From Amycolatopsis arida (GTDB lineage: Bacteria > Actinomycetota > Actinomycetes > Mycobacteriales > Pseudonocardiaceae): a DNA stretch of 64,000 bases. The notes below the pieces were generated by a model, which was not told where the DNA came from, made no database searches, and worked only from the letters and a program-made list of their open reading frames with translations. Shown here piece after piece: positions 32,291-40,989 of the stretch. The first letter of the stretch is position 1, and the number at the start of each line of letters is the position of its first letter. The translations under genes and the position numbers were made by a program. Where the stretch lies: positions 434,001-498,000 of the forward strand of contig NZ_FOWW01000003.1 in assembly GCF_900115565.1 (NCBI RefSeq), read 5' to 3'.

Positions 32291-33924
32291 TGCAGTGGAT
32301 CGAGCTCATCGTCTTCGGCGCGCTGTTCCTGCTGGTCACCGTGCTGGGGTTCGTCGCGTCCCGATGGCGGAGGGCGGCGACGCTGGACCACCTGGACGAG
32401 TGGGGGCTCGGCGGGCGGAAGTTCGGCTCGTGGATCACCTGGTTCCTGATCGGCGGTGACCTGTACACGGCCTACACCTTCGTCGCGGTGCCGGCGCTGT
32501 TGTTCGGCGCGGGCGCCATGGGGTTCTTCGCCATGCCGTACACGGTGATCGCGTACCCGCTGGTGTTCCTGCCGCTGCTGCGGTTGTGGTCGGTGTCCCG
32601 GGCGCGCGGCTACGTCACCCCGGCCGACTTCGTGCGCGGGCGGTACGGCTCGACCGTGCTGGCGACGCTGGTGGCGATCACCGGCATCGTGGCGACGATG
32701 CCGTACATCGCGCTGCAGCTCGTCGGCCTCGAGGCGGTACTGCGCACGATGGGCTTCAACGGGGCCGGGTTCCTCGGGCACCTGCCGCTGCTCATCGCGT
32801 TCGTGATCCTCGCGTTGTACACGTACCAGTCGGGGCTGCGGGCGCCGGCGCTGATCGCGTTCGTCAAGGACGTGCTGATCTACGTCGTGATCCTGGTGGC
32901 GGTGATCTACCTGCCGATCAGGCTCGGCGGGTGGAGCGAGATCTTCGGCGCGGCGCGGGCGAAGTTCGAGGCCACGCCGTCGCCGGCGGACGGCGTGCTG
33001 CTCGGCCCGAACAACCAGTTGCAGTACGCCACGCTGGCGCTGGGCTCGGCGCTGGCGCTGTTCCTGTACCCGCACGCGGCCACCGGGGTGCTCGCGTCGC
33101 GCGGCCGGGACGTGCTCAAGCGCAACATGTCCGCGCTGCCGGCGTACTCGGTGCTGCTCGGGTTGCTGGCGCTGCTCGGGTTCGCCGCGATCGCCGCGGG
33201 GACGCAGGCGATCACGAACAACGCGACCGGGAGGCCGGACGGCAACACGATCGTGCCAAAGCTGTTCAGCGACATGTTCCCGTCGTGGTTCGCGGGGCTG
33301 GCCTACGCGGCCATCGGGATCGGCGCGCTGGTGCCGGCGGCGATCATGTCGATCGCCGCGGCGAACCTGTGGACGCGCAACGTGTACAAGGAGTTCATCC
33401 GGCGCGACGCCACGCCGCGGGACGAGGCCAAGCAGGCGAAGCTGGCCTCGCTGGTGGTGAAGTTCGGCGCGGTGGCGTTCATCGTGTTCATCGACCCGCA
33501 GTACGCGATCGACCTGCAGCTCATCGGCGGGGTGATCATCCTGCAGACGCTGCCGGCCGTGGCGATCGCGCTGTACACGCGGTGGCTGCACCGGTGGGGG
33601 CTGATCGCCGGGTGGACGGTCGGGATGGCGTGGGGGCTGTACCTGCTGTACACGATCCCGAACCCGGTGGCCGGGAAGGAGCACTTCGGTGGCTCGGCAC
33701 TGGCGCTGGAGAAGCTGAGCATCCTCGGGTGGGAGCCGTTCGCCGGGTCGCAGGTGCAGATCTACGTGGGGATCGTGGCGTTGGTGGCGAACCTGCTGGT
33801 GGCCGTGGCGGTGACCCTGGTCGCGCGGCGGTTCAAGGCGTTCAACGGCGTCGACGACACCAACGGGCCCGACTACCACGTCGACGAGCACGACAAGAGC
33901 CTCCGCCCGATCGGCGCGCACTGA
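32290..33924 (+). CDS. mctP: Sodium:solute symporter, monocarboxylate permease MctP-like
   Basis: 544 residues with about 13 membrane helices, typical of the SSF family. Conserved blocks include WGLGGRKFGSWITWFLIGGDLYTAYTF, RSRGYVTPADFVRGRYGS-like RARGYVTPADFVRGRYGS and ALVPAAIMSIAAANLWTRNVYKEF. MctP imports lactate, pyruvate and related monocarboxylates, and some members take alanine. The DUF3311 partner upstream supports this assignment. With pckG about 11 kb away, growth on organic acids is plausible, but no direct link is shown. Confidence 0.9.
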   Translation: MQWIELIVFGALFLLVTVLGFVASRWRRAATLDHLDEWGLGGRKFGSWITWFLIGGDLYTAYTFVAVPALLFGAGAMGFFAMPYTVIAYPLVFLPLLRLWSVSRARGYVTPADFVRGRYGSTVLATLVAITGIVATMPYIALQLVGLEAVLRTMGFNGAGFLGHLPLLIAFVILALYTYQSGLRAPALIAFVKDVLIYVVILVAVIYLPIRLGGWSEIFGAARAKFEATPSPADGVLLGPNNQLQYATLALGSALALFLYPHAATGVLASRGRDVLKRNMSALPAYSVLLGLLALLGFAAIAAGTQAITNNATGRPDGNTIVPKLFSDMFPSWFAGLAYAAIGIGALVPAAIMSIAAANLWTRNVYKEFIRRDATPRDEAKQAKLASLVVKFGAVAFIVFIDPQYAIDLQLIGGVIILQTLPAVAIALYTRWLHRWGLIAGWTVGMAWGLYLLYTIPNPVAGKEHFGGSALALEKLSILGWEPFAGSQVQIYVGIVALVANLLVAVAVTLVARRFKAFNGVDDTNGPDYHVDEHDKSLRPIGAH

Positions 33925-34016
33925 CCCGGGCCCGGGGACGGCGGAATGCGACTGGGTAACCCATCGGAGGGACATCAGACCCGAGAGCTCCATTGGCGCG
34001 CTCCCACCGCCCCCAG

Positions 34017-34102
34017 CTGTCCACAGTTTCCCGTGGCCCCCCCACGCGCCTCCCCGCACCGATAGACTGGACACAGGGCCGCCCCCCGGGAACGGGTGGG
34101 GG
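34017..34102 (+). repeat. Dispersed element II, copy 3
   Basis: CTGTCCACAGTTTC, then GATAGACTGGA at 34061-34071 (41 bases after the TCCACAG T), then a GC-rich end GGGAACGGGTGGGGG. It sits in the 218-base convergent gap between mctP and the DUF6886 gene; no gene is seen in the gap. Confidence 0.7.
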
Positions 34103-34142
34103 ATGCACGACTACCAGGCGGAATGCCGCGACTGAAGCGCTT

Positions 34143-34715
34143 TCACCCGATGGGGCCAAGCGGTGGCGACGCTCCTTCGCCCCAGCGGGGTTGGGCGTTG
34201 CGAAGGCGGATGCCGCTGAACCCCAGGGTGCTGGCGACCACCGCGTCCCAGAACGACCACAGGTTCGGCAGCACACGCAGCTGGATGTCCGCTTCCTCGT
34301 GTGACCGGAGCAGGTCGCCCACCGGCTCGGGTGGGCCGAGCGGCGTCACCGGCTCGGTCGCCACGTGCGCGGAAGGCTCCGGCGACCCGAACGGGGTGAA
34401 CGGCTCGGCCGGCAACCGGTACGCGAACAGCCGCGCCGTGCGCAGCCGGTCCAGCCACCGGTACTCGATCGCGTGCACCCGCTCCCCACCACCCGGGCCG
34501 AGAATTCGCTCCCGATCCGACGGATCACTCGCCAGCGTCAGCCACGCCAGCACCCTCGGACACTGCCGCGGGAACCAGTAGGCCGGCGCCCGCGCCGCGT
34601 CCACCGCCCACACGTACGCGTCCCGCTGCCGCGCGGTCGCCGCCACGTGCGGCACGAACCGCGTGATCGTCGGGTCCTCGGAGAAGTGCAGGACCTCGCC
34701 GGGTTCCGGCCGCAC
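34143..34715 (-). CDS. DUF6886 family protein
   Basis: 190 residues from GTG 34715; GTG 34727 is an alternative that overlaps the sigma gene more deeply. The start VLHFSEDPTITRFVPHV, the middle VWAVDAARAPAYWFPRQCPRVLAW, HAIEYRWLDRLRTARLFAYRLPAEPF and the end SGIRLRNAQPR match a family of cytosolic proteins of unknown function found in many soil bacteria. It overlaps the end of the ECF sigma gene and is probably co-transcribed with it. Confidence 0.85.
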   Translation of the reverse strand: MRPEPGEVLHFSEDPTITRFVPHVAATARQRDAYVWAVDAARAPAYWFPRQCPRVLAWLTLASDPSDRERILGPGGGERVHAIEYRWLDRLRTARLFAYRLPAEPFTPFGSPEPSAHVATEPVTPLGPPEPVGDLLRSHEEADIQLRVLPNLWSFWDAVVASTLGFSGIRLRNAQPRWGEGASPPLGPIG

Positions 34716-34717
34716 GG

Positions 34718-35956
34718 CTACCCGCACTCCGCCAGCCGCCGGCGCAGGAACCGGTGCTGCGGCGCCGACACCGGCAGCTCCAACGCCCGCCGGTAGTGCT
34801 CGGCCGCGAGGTCCGGTCGGCCGGCGCGCGACCACAGCGCCCCCAACGCAGCCGGGAGCTGCGGGTACTCCCGCAGCCGCGGCTCCGCCCCGAGCCGCTC
34901 CAGCTCGGCGATCCCCGCCTCCGGACCGTCCACCATGGCCAGTGCGATCGCCCGGTTCAACCGGGTCACCGGCGACGGCCGCAGCGTCAACAGTTGGTCG
35001 TAGAGCTCCACAATCCGCGGCCAGTCGGTGTCCCCCGGCTTCTCCGCCGCCGCGTGGCACAACGCGATCGCCGCCTCCACGTGGTAGGCCGACCGCTCGG
35101 CGCCCACGCACGCGGCGGCGAACATGCGCGTCCCCTCCGCGATCATCGACCGGTCCCACCGCCCGCGGTCCTGCTCGTCGAACAGCAGCAGGTCACCGCG
35201 CTCGTCCACCCGCGCGGGCAACCGGCTCGCCTGCAGCAGCATCAGCGCCAGCAATGCCCTGGCCCTCGGCACATCGGTCCGCCGGTCGGTGAGCAGCAGG
35301 CGGGACAGCCGGATCGCCTCGCCGCACAGCTCCGCGCGCACCGCGGCTTCCCCGGACGTGGCGCCGTAGCCCTCGTTGAACAGCAGGTACAGCACCGACA
35401 GCACGGTGTCCACCCGCGCCGGCACGGCCTCCGGCGGCGGCAGCTCCAGCGGCTGCCCCGAGTTCCGCAACCACCGCTTCGCCCTGGTCAGCCGCTGCGC
35501 CACGGTCGCCGGCTTGGTGAGCAACGCCGCCGCGATCTCCCGCACCCCGAGCCCGCCCACCGTGCGCAACGTCAGCGCGACCTGCGCCGGCACCGGGAGG
35601 TCGGGATGGCAGCACAGCAGCATCATGGCCAACTCGTCGTCCTGGCCGGAGTCGCCGTCGAGCGCGGCGTGGTCCAGCTCGACCAGCGCGGGCAGCTTGT
35701 CCCGCAGCGACCGCTCCCGGCGCAACAGGTCGACGGCCCGGTTGCGGGCCGCGCGGAACAGCCATCCACGCGGGTTGTTCGGCACCCCGCTGTGCGGCCA
35801 CGTGCGCAACGCCTGCTCGAGCGCGTCCGCGACCGCCTCCTCGGCCAGGTCCAGCCGGTCCGGGCCGAGGAGGCGGGCCAACGTCGCGATCAGCCGACCG
35901 GAGCTGTGCCGGAACAGGTGCTCCACCACTCCAGTCGGCTGAGCTACCGACGGCAT
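34718..35956 (-). CDS. ECF sigma factor with C-terminal extension (ECF42-like, DUF6596)
   Basis: 412 residues from ATG 35956. The N-terminal ~170 residues hold sigma region 2 (RLIATLARLLGPDRLDLAEEAVADALEQALRTW) and region 4 (TLRTVGGLGVREIAAALLTKPATVAQRLTRAKRWL). The remaining ~240 residues are a TPR-like DUF6596/SnoaL-free extension (LLFNEGYGATSG, RIVELYDQLLTLRPSPVTRLNRAIALAMVDGPEAGIAEL). ECF42 sigma factors lack an anti-sigma and are linked to YCII (DGPF) proteins; here the YCII gene lies 8 bases upstream. The downstream DUF6886 gene may be a target. Confidence 0.93.
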   Translation of the reverse strand: MPSVAQPTGVVEHLFRHSSGRLIATLARLLGPDRLDLAEEAVADALEQALRTWPHSGVPNNPRGWLFRAARNRAVDLLRRERSLRDKLPALVELDHAALDGDSGQDDELAMMLLCCHPDLPVPAQVALTLRTVGGLGVREIAAALLTKPATVAQRLTRAKRWLRNSGQPLELPPPEAVPARVDTVLSVLYLLFNEGYGATSGEAAVRAELCGEAIRLSRLLLTDRRTDVPRARALLALMLLQASRLPARVDERGDLLLFDEQDRGRWDRSMIAEGTRMFAAACVGAERSAYHVEAAIALCHAAAEKPGDTDWPRIVELYDQLLTLRPSPVTRLNRAIALAMVDGPEAGIAELERLGAEPRLREYPQLPAALGALWSRAGRPDLAAEHYRRALELPVSAPQHRFLRRRLAECG

Positions 35957-35964
35957 CGCGATCC

Positions 35965-36321
35965 TCAGTCCTCGCAGCCGCGCTCGCCGATCTTGCGCAC
36001 CTCGATCGGGCCGAACCGCAGGTGCGGGTGGGTGCCGAAGATCTTCTCCGCCTGGTCGAGGTCGGCTGCCTCGATCACCAGGAACCCGCCGACGATCTCC
36101 TTCGCCTCGGTGTGCGGCCCGTCGGTGGACACCAGCTCGGCACCCTCGGCGCGCAACACCCGCCCGCCGCGCGACAGGCCGCCACCGGTCAGCAGCGTGC
36201 CGGCCTTCTCGAGCTCCTCGCTCCACGCCAGGTACCGCTCCAGCGTCCGCTGCATCTCGTCCGGGCCCAGGTCGGCGACCACCGTGCGGTCGTTGCGCAG
36301 GAATCCCACGTACTGGGGCAT
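35965..36321 (-). CDS. YCII-related DGPF-domain protein
   Basis: 118 residues from ATG 36321. It shows YVGFLRNDRTV, EELEKAGTLLTGGGLS, the diagnostic STDGPHTEAKEIVGGFLVIEAADLDQAEKI and a C-terminal PHLRFGPIEVRKI. YCII proteins are small ferredoxin-like-fold proteins, and the DGPF type is the usual partner of ECF42 sigma factors, whose gene follows within 8 bases. The biochemical activity is unknown. Confidence 0.93.
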   Translation of the reverse strand: MPQYVGFLRNDRTVVADLGPDEMQRTLERYLAWSEELEKAGTLLTGGGLSRGGRVLRAEGAELVSTDGPHTEAKEIVGGFLVIEAADLDQAEKIFGTHPHLRFGPIEVRKIGERGCED

Positions 36322-36399
36322 CTGAATCCCTCCTCGGGTCGATCGGACGCCACGGAGACGAACGGCGGCGGCCGGAATCGACACGACTACCGCGACTCT

Positions 36400-36705
36400 A
36401 TGCCCGATCCGTCCACGGACCTGCTCGACGAGCTCGAGCGGCTGCGCCGGGGCCGGCACGCCGCGGACATCCGGCGGCTGGCCGGGCCGCGGCTGCGGCC
36501 CCGTGACATCAAGCCCAGTGACATCAAGCAGGACATCGCGGGGCTCGCCTCGGCGTCCCGGGCGGTCGTCGGCGGGGCGTTCCGGATGCCGCGGGCCGAC
36601 GGCGTGACCAGCACGGGCCGGCGGAAGGTCACCGTGCACCGGCCGGGCGACTGGCCCCCGAACCGGGCCCGGAGCGCTAGCGTGGGGTCATGGACGAACG
36701 GGTGA
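36400..36705 (+). CDS. Hypothetical short protein (doubtful)
   Basis: Possible 101-residue frame from ATG 36400, overlapping the AhpD-like gene start by 16 bases. The N-terminal part DLLDELERLRRGRHAADIRRLAGPRLRPRDIKPSDIKQDIAGL looks amphipathic and Arg/Asp-rich, and codon third positions are mostly G/C. No family is recognised and there is no clear ribosome-binding site. Otherwise this 368-base stretch between 36322 and 36689 would be gene-free. Confidence 0.4.
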   Translation: MPDPSTDLLDELERLRRGRHAADIRRLAGPRLRPRDIKPSDIKQDIAGLASASRAVVGGAFRMPRADGVTSTGRRKVTVHRPGDWPPNRARSASVGSWTNG

Positions 36706-37256
36706 GCCGGTTCGGGGTGGTGGAGCCGGAGGAGCTGCCGGAGGACCTGCGGGAACGGATCGGGGTGATCGCGGAGAAGTCCGGCTTCGTGCCGAACATC
36801 TTCCGCGCGCTCGGCCACCGGCCGGCCGAGCTGCGGGCGTTCCTCGACTACCACGACGCGCTGATGGACCGCGCCGAAGGGCTGAGCAAGGCCGAGCGGG
36901 AGCTGGTCGTGGTCGCCACCTCCGGGGCGAACCACTGCACGTACTGCGTGGTGGCGCACGGCGCCATCCTGCGAATCCGGTCGAAGGACCCCGAGTTGGC
37001 CGACCGGGTGTCGAGCAACCCGTGGCAGGTGGAGCTGGACACGCGGCAGCGGGCGATCGTGGACCTCGCGCTGGCGCTGACCCGCGACTCGGCCCGGTTC
37101 GGCGAGGAGCACCTGCGTGACGCCCGGGCGGCGGGGTTGACCGACGACGAGATCTGGGACGTCGGGGCCATCACCGCGCTGTTCGCCATGTCGAACCGGC
37201 TCGCGCACCTGACGGCGCTGCGCCCCAACCCCGAGTTCTACGGCATGGGCCGCTGA
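36690..37256 (+). CDS. Peroxidase-related AhpD-like protein (carboxymuconolactone decarboxylase fold)
   Basis: 188 residues from ATG 36690. The AhpD-type redox motif NHCTYCVVAHG gives Cys83-x-x-Cys86 with His90 nearby, and FVPNIFRALGHRPAEL is the typical N-terminal block of the uncharacterised peroxidase-related family. It probably reduces peroxides or acts as a disulfide relay in the cytosol. The DUF3072 gene follows after about 60 bases and may be co-transcribed. Confidence 0.93.
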   Translation: MDERVSRFGVVEPEELPEDLRERIGVIAEKSGFVPNIFRALGHRPAELRAFLDYHDALMDRAEGLSKAERELVVVATSGANHCTYCVVAHGAILRIRSKDPELADRVSSNPWQVELDTRQRAIVDLALALTRDSARFGEEHLRDARAAGLTDDEIWDVGAITALFAMSNRLAHLTALRPNPEFYGMGR

Positions 37257-37315
37257 CCGTGCGACTGTCGGAGGTGCCGGCTACCGTCGAACTGGTGGTC
37301 GAGAAAGGAGGACGG

Positions 37316-37534
37316 ATGGCCGATTCCCCCGACACGGACGACGTGACGCCCCGGCCGGAGAAGGATCCCGAGGACTGGGTCACCGGCGACGAGCCGATGA
37401 CCGGGCCGCAGGAGTCCTACCTGCACACGCTCGCCCAGGAGGCCGGCGAGGAGGTGCCCGAGGGGCTGACCAAGGTGGAGGCGTCCAAGCTGATCGACGA
37501 GCTGCAGCGGCGCACCGGCCGCGGCGCGGACTGA
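37316..37534 (+). CDS. DUF3072 domain protein
   Basis: 72 residues from ATG 37316 with a strong AAAGGAGG site. The acidic N-terminus is followed by DEPMTGPQESYLHTLAQEAGEEVPEGLTKVEASKLIDELQRRTGR, the complete DUF3072 domain. This is a short helical, SAP-like fold seen in many actinobacterial and proteobacterial proteins. Function unknown, possibly nucleic-acid-associated. Confidence 0.9.
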   Translation: MADSPDTDDVTPRPEKDPEDWVTGDEPMTGPQESYLHTLAQEAGEEVPEGLTKVEASKLIDELQRRTGRGAD

Positions 37535-37576
37535 ACGGCTTGCGCACCGGCCGGGTGCCCGCCGACGCGCGCCGGC

Positions 37577-38500
37577 CTAGAGCCGCATCCGCCAGGTCTC
37601 GCCGACCAGGCCCTGCCCCCAGCGGTCATGCGGCTCGCGGTCGACCAGCTCGAACCCGACCGCCTGGTAGATCCGCCGCGCCGCGGTGAGCACGTCGTTG
37701 GTCCACAGCTCGATGGCCGCGTAGCCGGCACCGCGGGCGAACGCGACGCATTCCTCGACCAGCCGGCGACCCACCCCGCGACCCCGGGCCCTCGGCTCGA
37801 CCAGGAGCAGCCGGAGCTTGGCGGTGTCCGGGGCGGAGCCGCGCGTGCAGAGCACGGCTCCGACCGGCTCGCCGTCGAGCTCGGCGATCCAGCCGGCCTG
37901 CCTCGGGTCGTCCCAGTTGTCCAGGAAGTCGGCGGCGACACTGGCGACCAGTGCCTCGTAGGGCGCGCCCCAGCCGTACTCCTGGGCGTACCGGACGCCG
38001 TTGCGGTGCACGATCCAGCCGAGGTCGCCGGGCCGCGGCGGGCGGAGCACCAGCGGGGCGTCCCGGCGCGGTTCGTCGAGCAGCCGGGTGATGGTGTCCA
38101 TCGCGCCGAGCAGGCGCCGCTGGTCGTCTTCGGGAAGCCGGCCGAGCAGGTCGCCGAAGTCCTCCTCGGCGCGCCGCTCCAGCACGGCCTGCTCGACGCG
38201 GCCGACGTCGGTGATCGTGACGACCTGCCGGCGGGCGTCGCTGTCGGAGCGTTCGCGGACGACGAGGCCGCGCGACTCCAGCCGGGCGAGCAGCCGGCTG
38301 GTGTACCCGGCGTCGAGGTCCAGGCGTTTGCGCAGGTCGGCAACCTCCCGGACCCCTTCCTGGGCCAGCTCGTAGAGCACCCGCGCCTCGGTGAGGGAGA
38401 ACCTGCTGCCGTGCAGTCCTTCGTCGAGGACGCCGATCAGCTCGGTGTAGAACCGGTTGAACCGCCGCACGCGGGCGACCCGCTCGCTCCGTGTCTCCAT
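37577..38500 (-). CDS. MarR-GNAT fusion protein
   Basis: 307 residues from ATG 38500. Residues about 1-145 are a MarR winged helix (FSLTEARVLYELAQEGVREVADLRKRLDLDAGYTSRLLARLESRGLV, wing SDSDARRQVVTIT). Residues about 155-307 are a GNAT acetyltransferase: LRLLLVEPRARGRGVGRRLVEECVAFAR is the acetyl-CoA loop, and IYQAVGFELVDREPHDRWG the C-terminal block. Such fusions are a known architecture and may couple DNA binding to acetylation. A TTGACT-C-AGTCAA palindrome just upstream is a likely auto-operator. Confidence 0.94.
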   Translation of the reverse strand: METRSERVARVRRFNRFYTELIGVLDEGLHGSRFSLTEARVLYELAQEGVREVADLRKRLDLDAGYTSRLLARLESRGLVVRERSDSDARRQVVTITDVGRVEQAVLERRAEEDFGDLLGRLPEDDQRRLLGAMDTITRLLDEPRRDAPLVLRPPRPGDLGWIVHRNGVRYAQEYGWGAPYEALVASVAADFLDNWDDPRQAGWIAELDGEPVGAVLCTRGSAPDTAKLRLLLVEPRARGRGVGRRLVEECVAFARGAGYAAIELWTNDVLTAARRIYQAVGFELVDREPHDRWGQGLVGETWRMRL

Positions 38501-38520
38501 TGACCACTCCAACTGATTCG

Positions 38521-38533
38521 TTGACTCAGTCAA
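38521..38533. promoter_or_regulatory. Palindromic operator upstream of the MarR-GNAT gene
   Basis: TTGACT-C-AGTCAA, a perfect 6-bp inverted repeat 20 bases before the start codon. TTGACT could also serve as the -35 hexamer, so repressor binding would block RNA polymerase. Confidence 0.6.
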
Positions 38534-38618
38534 TGGTATGGGCAGAGGGGGTGAAGCACGACCTTCTCAGGAGGCCGCGAGGGGGGACGCGCTGGAAGAG
38601 GGCCGGGAAACGTGGAAA

Positions 38619-38661
38619 CCCCGTGATGCTGCCAGGTCGGGGGTCCGCCAGCATCACGGGG
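38619..38661 (-). terminator. Hairpin terminator downstream of the 49-aa gene
   Basis: CCCCGTGATGCTG and CAGCATCACGGGG are perfect 13-bp arms around a 17-nt loop. It lies about 100 bases beyond the stop of the small minus-strand gene and upstream of the MarR-GNAT promoter, so it isolates the two units. Confidence 0.75.
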
Positions 38662-38760
38662 TCATCCGGGGTATCGACGCGACCCGCGGTCGCGTTACAC
38701 CCCGCGCCTACTGTGTCCTACATCACTCTTTTGGGTGAATCTTGGGGCCCAGGTCCGCCG

Positions 38761-38910
38761 TCAGCGCAGGTGGTTCTGCCGAGCCTGCGCGATCGCGATC
38801 AGCTCCTGCCGCATGGTGGCGGTGGCGGCGTTGTCGATCGCGCGGTTCAGCGCCCGGCGGGTCCGCGCCTCGGCGCGACGAGCTCGAAGCTTGGCGGCGA
38901 TGTTCGGCAT
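38761..38910 (-). CDS. 49-residue basic protein, hypothetical
   Basis: Read on the minus strand from ATG 38910, with GAGGGAG upstream, to TGA 38761: starts MPNIAAKLRARRAEARTRRA and ends QARQNHLR. It is highly helical, Arg/Ala-rich and basic. Good Shine-Dalgarno, high third-position GC and a downstream hairpin support a real gene, and similar tiny proteins are common in actinomycetes. No function is assigned; nucleic-acid binding is conceivable from the charge. The 361 bases from 38911 to 39271 are AT-richer at first and hold no further gene; they should contain the promoter. Confidence 0.7.
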   Translation of the reverse strand: MPNIAAKLRARRAEARTRRALNRAIDNAATATMRQELIAIAQARQNHLR

Positions 38911-39271
38911 AGTTCAGCACTCCCTCGACAGTCCCACGACGACCTTGCCCCTCCAGTATGCACCTTTTTTCACAAAGTCTCCACCGATTCTCCGGTGAAC
39001 TAGCCCACTTGCCGATGAATCTCCGGCAACCTGCGGGTAATCTCAAGAGCTTCTTCGTGGTGCTGGTCACGTTTCGGTAACGCCAGTCCGTGTCGGGACG
39101 ACTATCGGAAAAACCCTAGACAGCGCTAGAAGGCGGTAGCCCCGGAAGTCAGGACATCGGGAGGGGCGCTCGGGCGGGGTTGCCCACCATCGCCCCGACG
39201 CGCCGAAGAGCACCCCAGGTCGGGCGGGCGCCGGGAGGCCCTGGCACTCGTTCACACCCGGCGCCGGTGCG

Positions 39272-40471
39272 TCAGTCCTCGGTGCGGCTGAGCAGGTAGT
39301 TGCCGAAGTGCGGCACGGTGAACGCGATGTGCCCCCGCTCGGCGGAGTACACCAGGCCCTTCTTCATCAGGCTGTCCCGCGCGGGCGACAGCGACGACGG
39401 CTTCCGGCCGAGGAAGACGGCGACGTCCGAGGTGCCGGCGCTCTCGTCGCGGCCCTGGGTCAGCTCGGCCATGGCCAGCAGGTACTCGCGTTCCGCCGGG
39501 GTGGCCCGCTCGTAGCGGGAGCCGAAGAAGCCGACCGCCAGCTCGGACTCGGCCTCAGGGGCGGCGACCCGCACGTCCTCGTCCGTGATCGGGTCGGCGG
39601 GAGCGGCGTCCCACGCGGCCTTGGCATAGGCCTGGATGAAGTAGGGATAGCCGCCGGAGGCCGCGAACAGCGCGTCGAGCGCGGCCGGTGCGATCCCGGC
39701 GCCCTCGCGCTCCACCGGGGCGAGGATGGCCCGGTCGGCCTCGGCGCGCTCCAGCCGATCGATGCGGGCATAGCGGAACAGCCGCTCGGAGTACGACTTC
39801 GACGCCGAGAGCACGGCGGGCACGTGTGGCAGCCCCGCGCCGACCACCACGAGCGGCGCGCCGGACTGCGACAGCTCGTGGCAGGCGGCGCACAGGGCGG
39901 ACACGTCCGGCGGGCGGAGGTCCTGGATCTCGTCGATCAGCAGCGCGACGCCGGTGCCGACGTCGGCGGCGAGTTCGGCCACGTCGGTGAACAGCTCGAC
40001 GAGGTCGATCTCGATGTCGCCGGAGTCGGCGCGGCCGGTGGCCGCGGGCACGTCGATGCCGGGTTGCCAGCGGTCCCGCAGCTTGGCGTCGGACTTGTTG
40101 GCGCGGAGGGCGAAGGCCTTGAGCACCGCGAGCACGTCGTCGACCCGGTCGGGGGCACGGTGCTTCACCGCGAGGTCCCGGACGGCCCGGTGCAACGCCG
40201 CCGACAGCGGGCGGCGCAGGTCGGCGTCGGGCCGGGCCTCGATCTTGCCGGCGCCCCAGCCGCGACGCAGCGCCATCGAGCGCAGCTCACCGAGCAGAAC
40301 GGTCTTGCCGACGCCGCGCAGGCCGGTGAGCACGAGACTGCGCTCCGGCCGCCCCCGCGCGACGCGTTCCAGCACCACCTCGAAGGCCGTCAGCTCGCGC
40401 TCCCGCCCGGCGAGCTCGGGCGGCCGCTGACCGGCACCGGGCGCGAACGGGTTGCGGACCGGATCCATCAT
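39272..40471 (-). CDS. AAA+ ATPase (ATP-binding protein, archaeal-ATPase/ORC-like)
   Basis: 399 residues. Walker A is LTGLRGVGKTVLLGEL, Walker B ALLIDEIQDL, and a sensor-like PLVVVGAGLPHVP follows. The C-terminal ~100 residues resemble a winged helix (DVAVFLGRKPSSLSPARDSLMKKGLVYSAERGHIAFTVPHFGNYL). The architecture is like Orc1/Cdc6-type or STAND-like single-chain ATPases found alone in actinomycetes. It would bind DNA or a partner protein; the role is unknown. It is not in an operon. The start may be either of two adjacent ATGs. Confidence 0.9.
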   Translation of the reverse strand: MMDPVRNPFAPGAGQRPPELAGRERELTAFEVVLERVARGRPERSLVLTGLRGVGKTVLLGELRSMALRRGWGAGKIEARPDADLRRPLSAALHRAVRDLAVKHRAPDRVDDVLAVLKAFALRANKSDAKLRDRWQPGIDVPAATGRADSGDIEIDLVELFTDVAELAADVGTGVALLIDEIQDLRPPDVSALCAACHELSQSGAPLVVVGAGLPHVPAVLSASKSYSERLFRYARIDRLERAEADRAILAPVEREGAGIAPAALDALFAASGGYPYFIQAYAKAAWDAAPADPITDEDVRVAAPEAESELAVGFFGSRYERATPAEREYLLAMAELTQGRDESAGTSDVAVFLGRKPSSLSPARDSLMKKGLVYSAERGHIAFTVPHFGNYLLSRTED

Positions 40472-40645
40472 GTCAATCTATTGGCTTCTCTAGCTTGGAC
40501 CCGATATTGGTGCAGAAACCGGTAGGGCGTGTCGCGGCTCACGGCTACGAGCGGTTCGCCGCCAGAGCAGGGCACCGGCCTGTGCGCCAGGACCCCGAGG
40601 GCCCGCCTGGAACGAACCCGCGAGAGGCGGGCTTCGGGTGTTGGG

Positions 40646-40765
40646 CCCACCCCGAAGCCCGATCGTGTCGACGGTCGTCGGCACGGTGTCAAGGCGGGAA
40701 AGCGTGCCTTGACACGGCACCGCCGACCGCAAGGCGGCTTCGGATCGGGGTGGGGAGGGGAATGG
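40646..40765 (-). repeat. Dispersed element I, copy B
   Basis: Inverted near-copy of 7785-7906. The hairpin arms are 40672-40695 and 40706-40729, with loop GGGAAAGCGT. It is in the 518-base gene-free gap 40472-40989 between the AAA ATPase start and the MerR gene end, downstream of merR on its strand. The rest of the gap is GC-rich, with a GGGGCGCGCCCC palindrome and no credible gene. Confidence 0.85.
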
Positions 40766-40989
40766 CTGGAGCTTGCAACCCGCGGGGTGGGGCGCGCCCC
40801 GACCCGGCGTGGGAACGGCCGGGCCGCGCTTGGTGCGGCGCCCGCGCCCGCCGAGGGTGCGTTCCCCGAGCAGCACTACCGGGAACCTCGGCAGGGTGGT
40901 GGCTGGGTGACCGATCGACACAGCGGCGCCAGCGCCTCCATGAGAAGTGGTGGGCGGGTCTGCAGCCCCGCCCACCGGATCGGCCCGAA

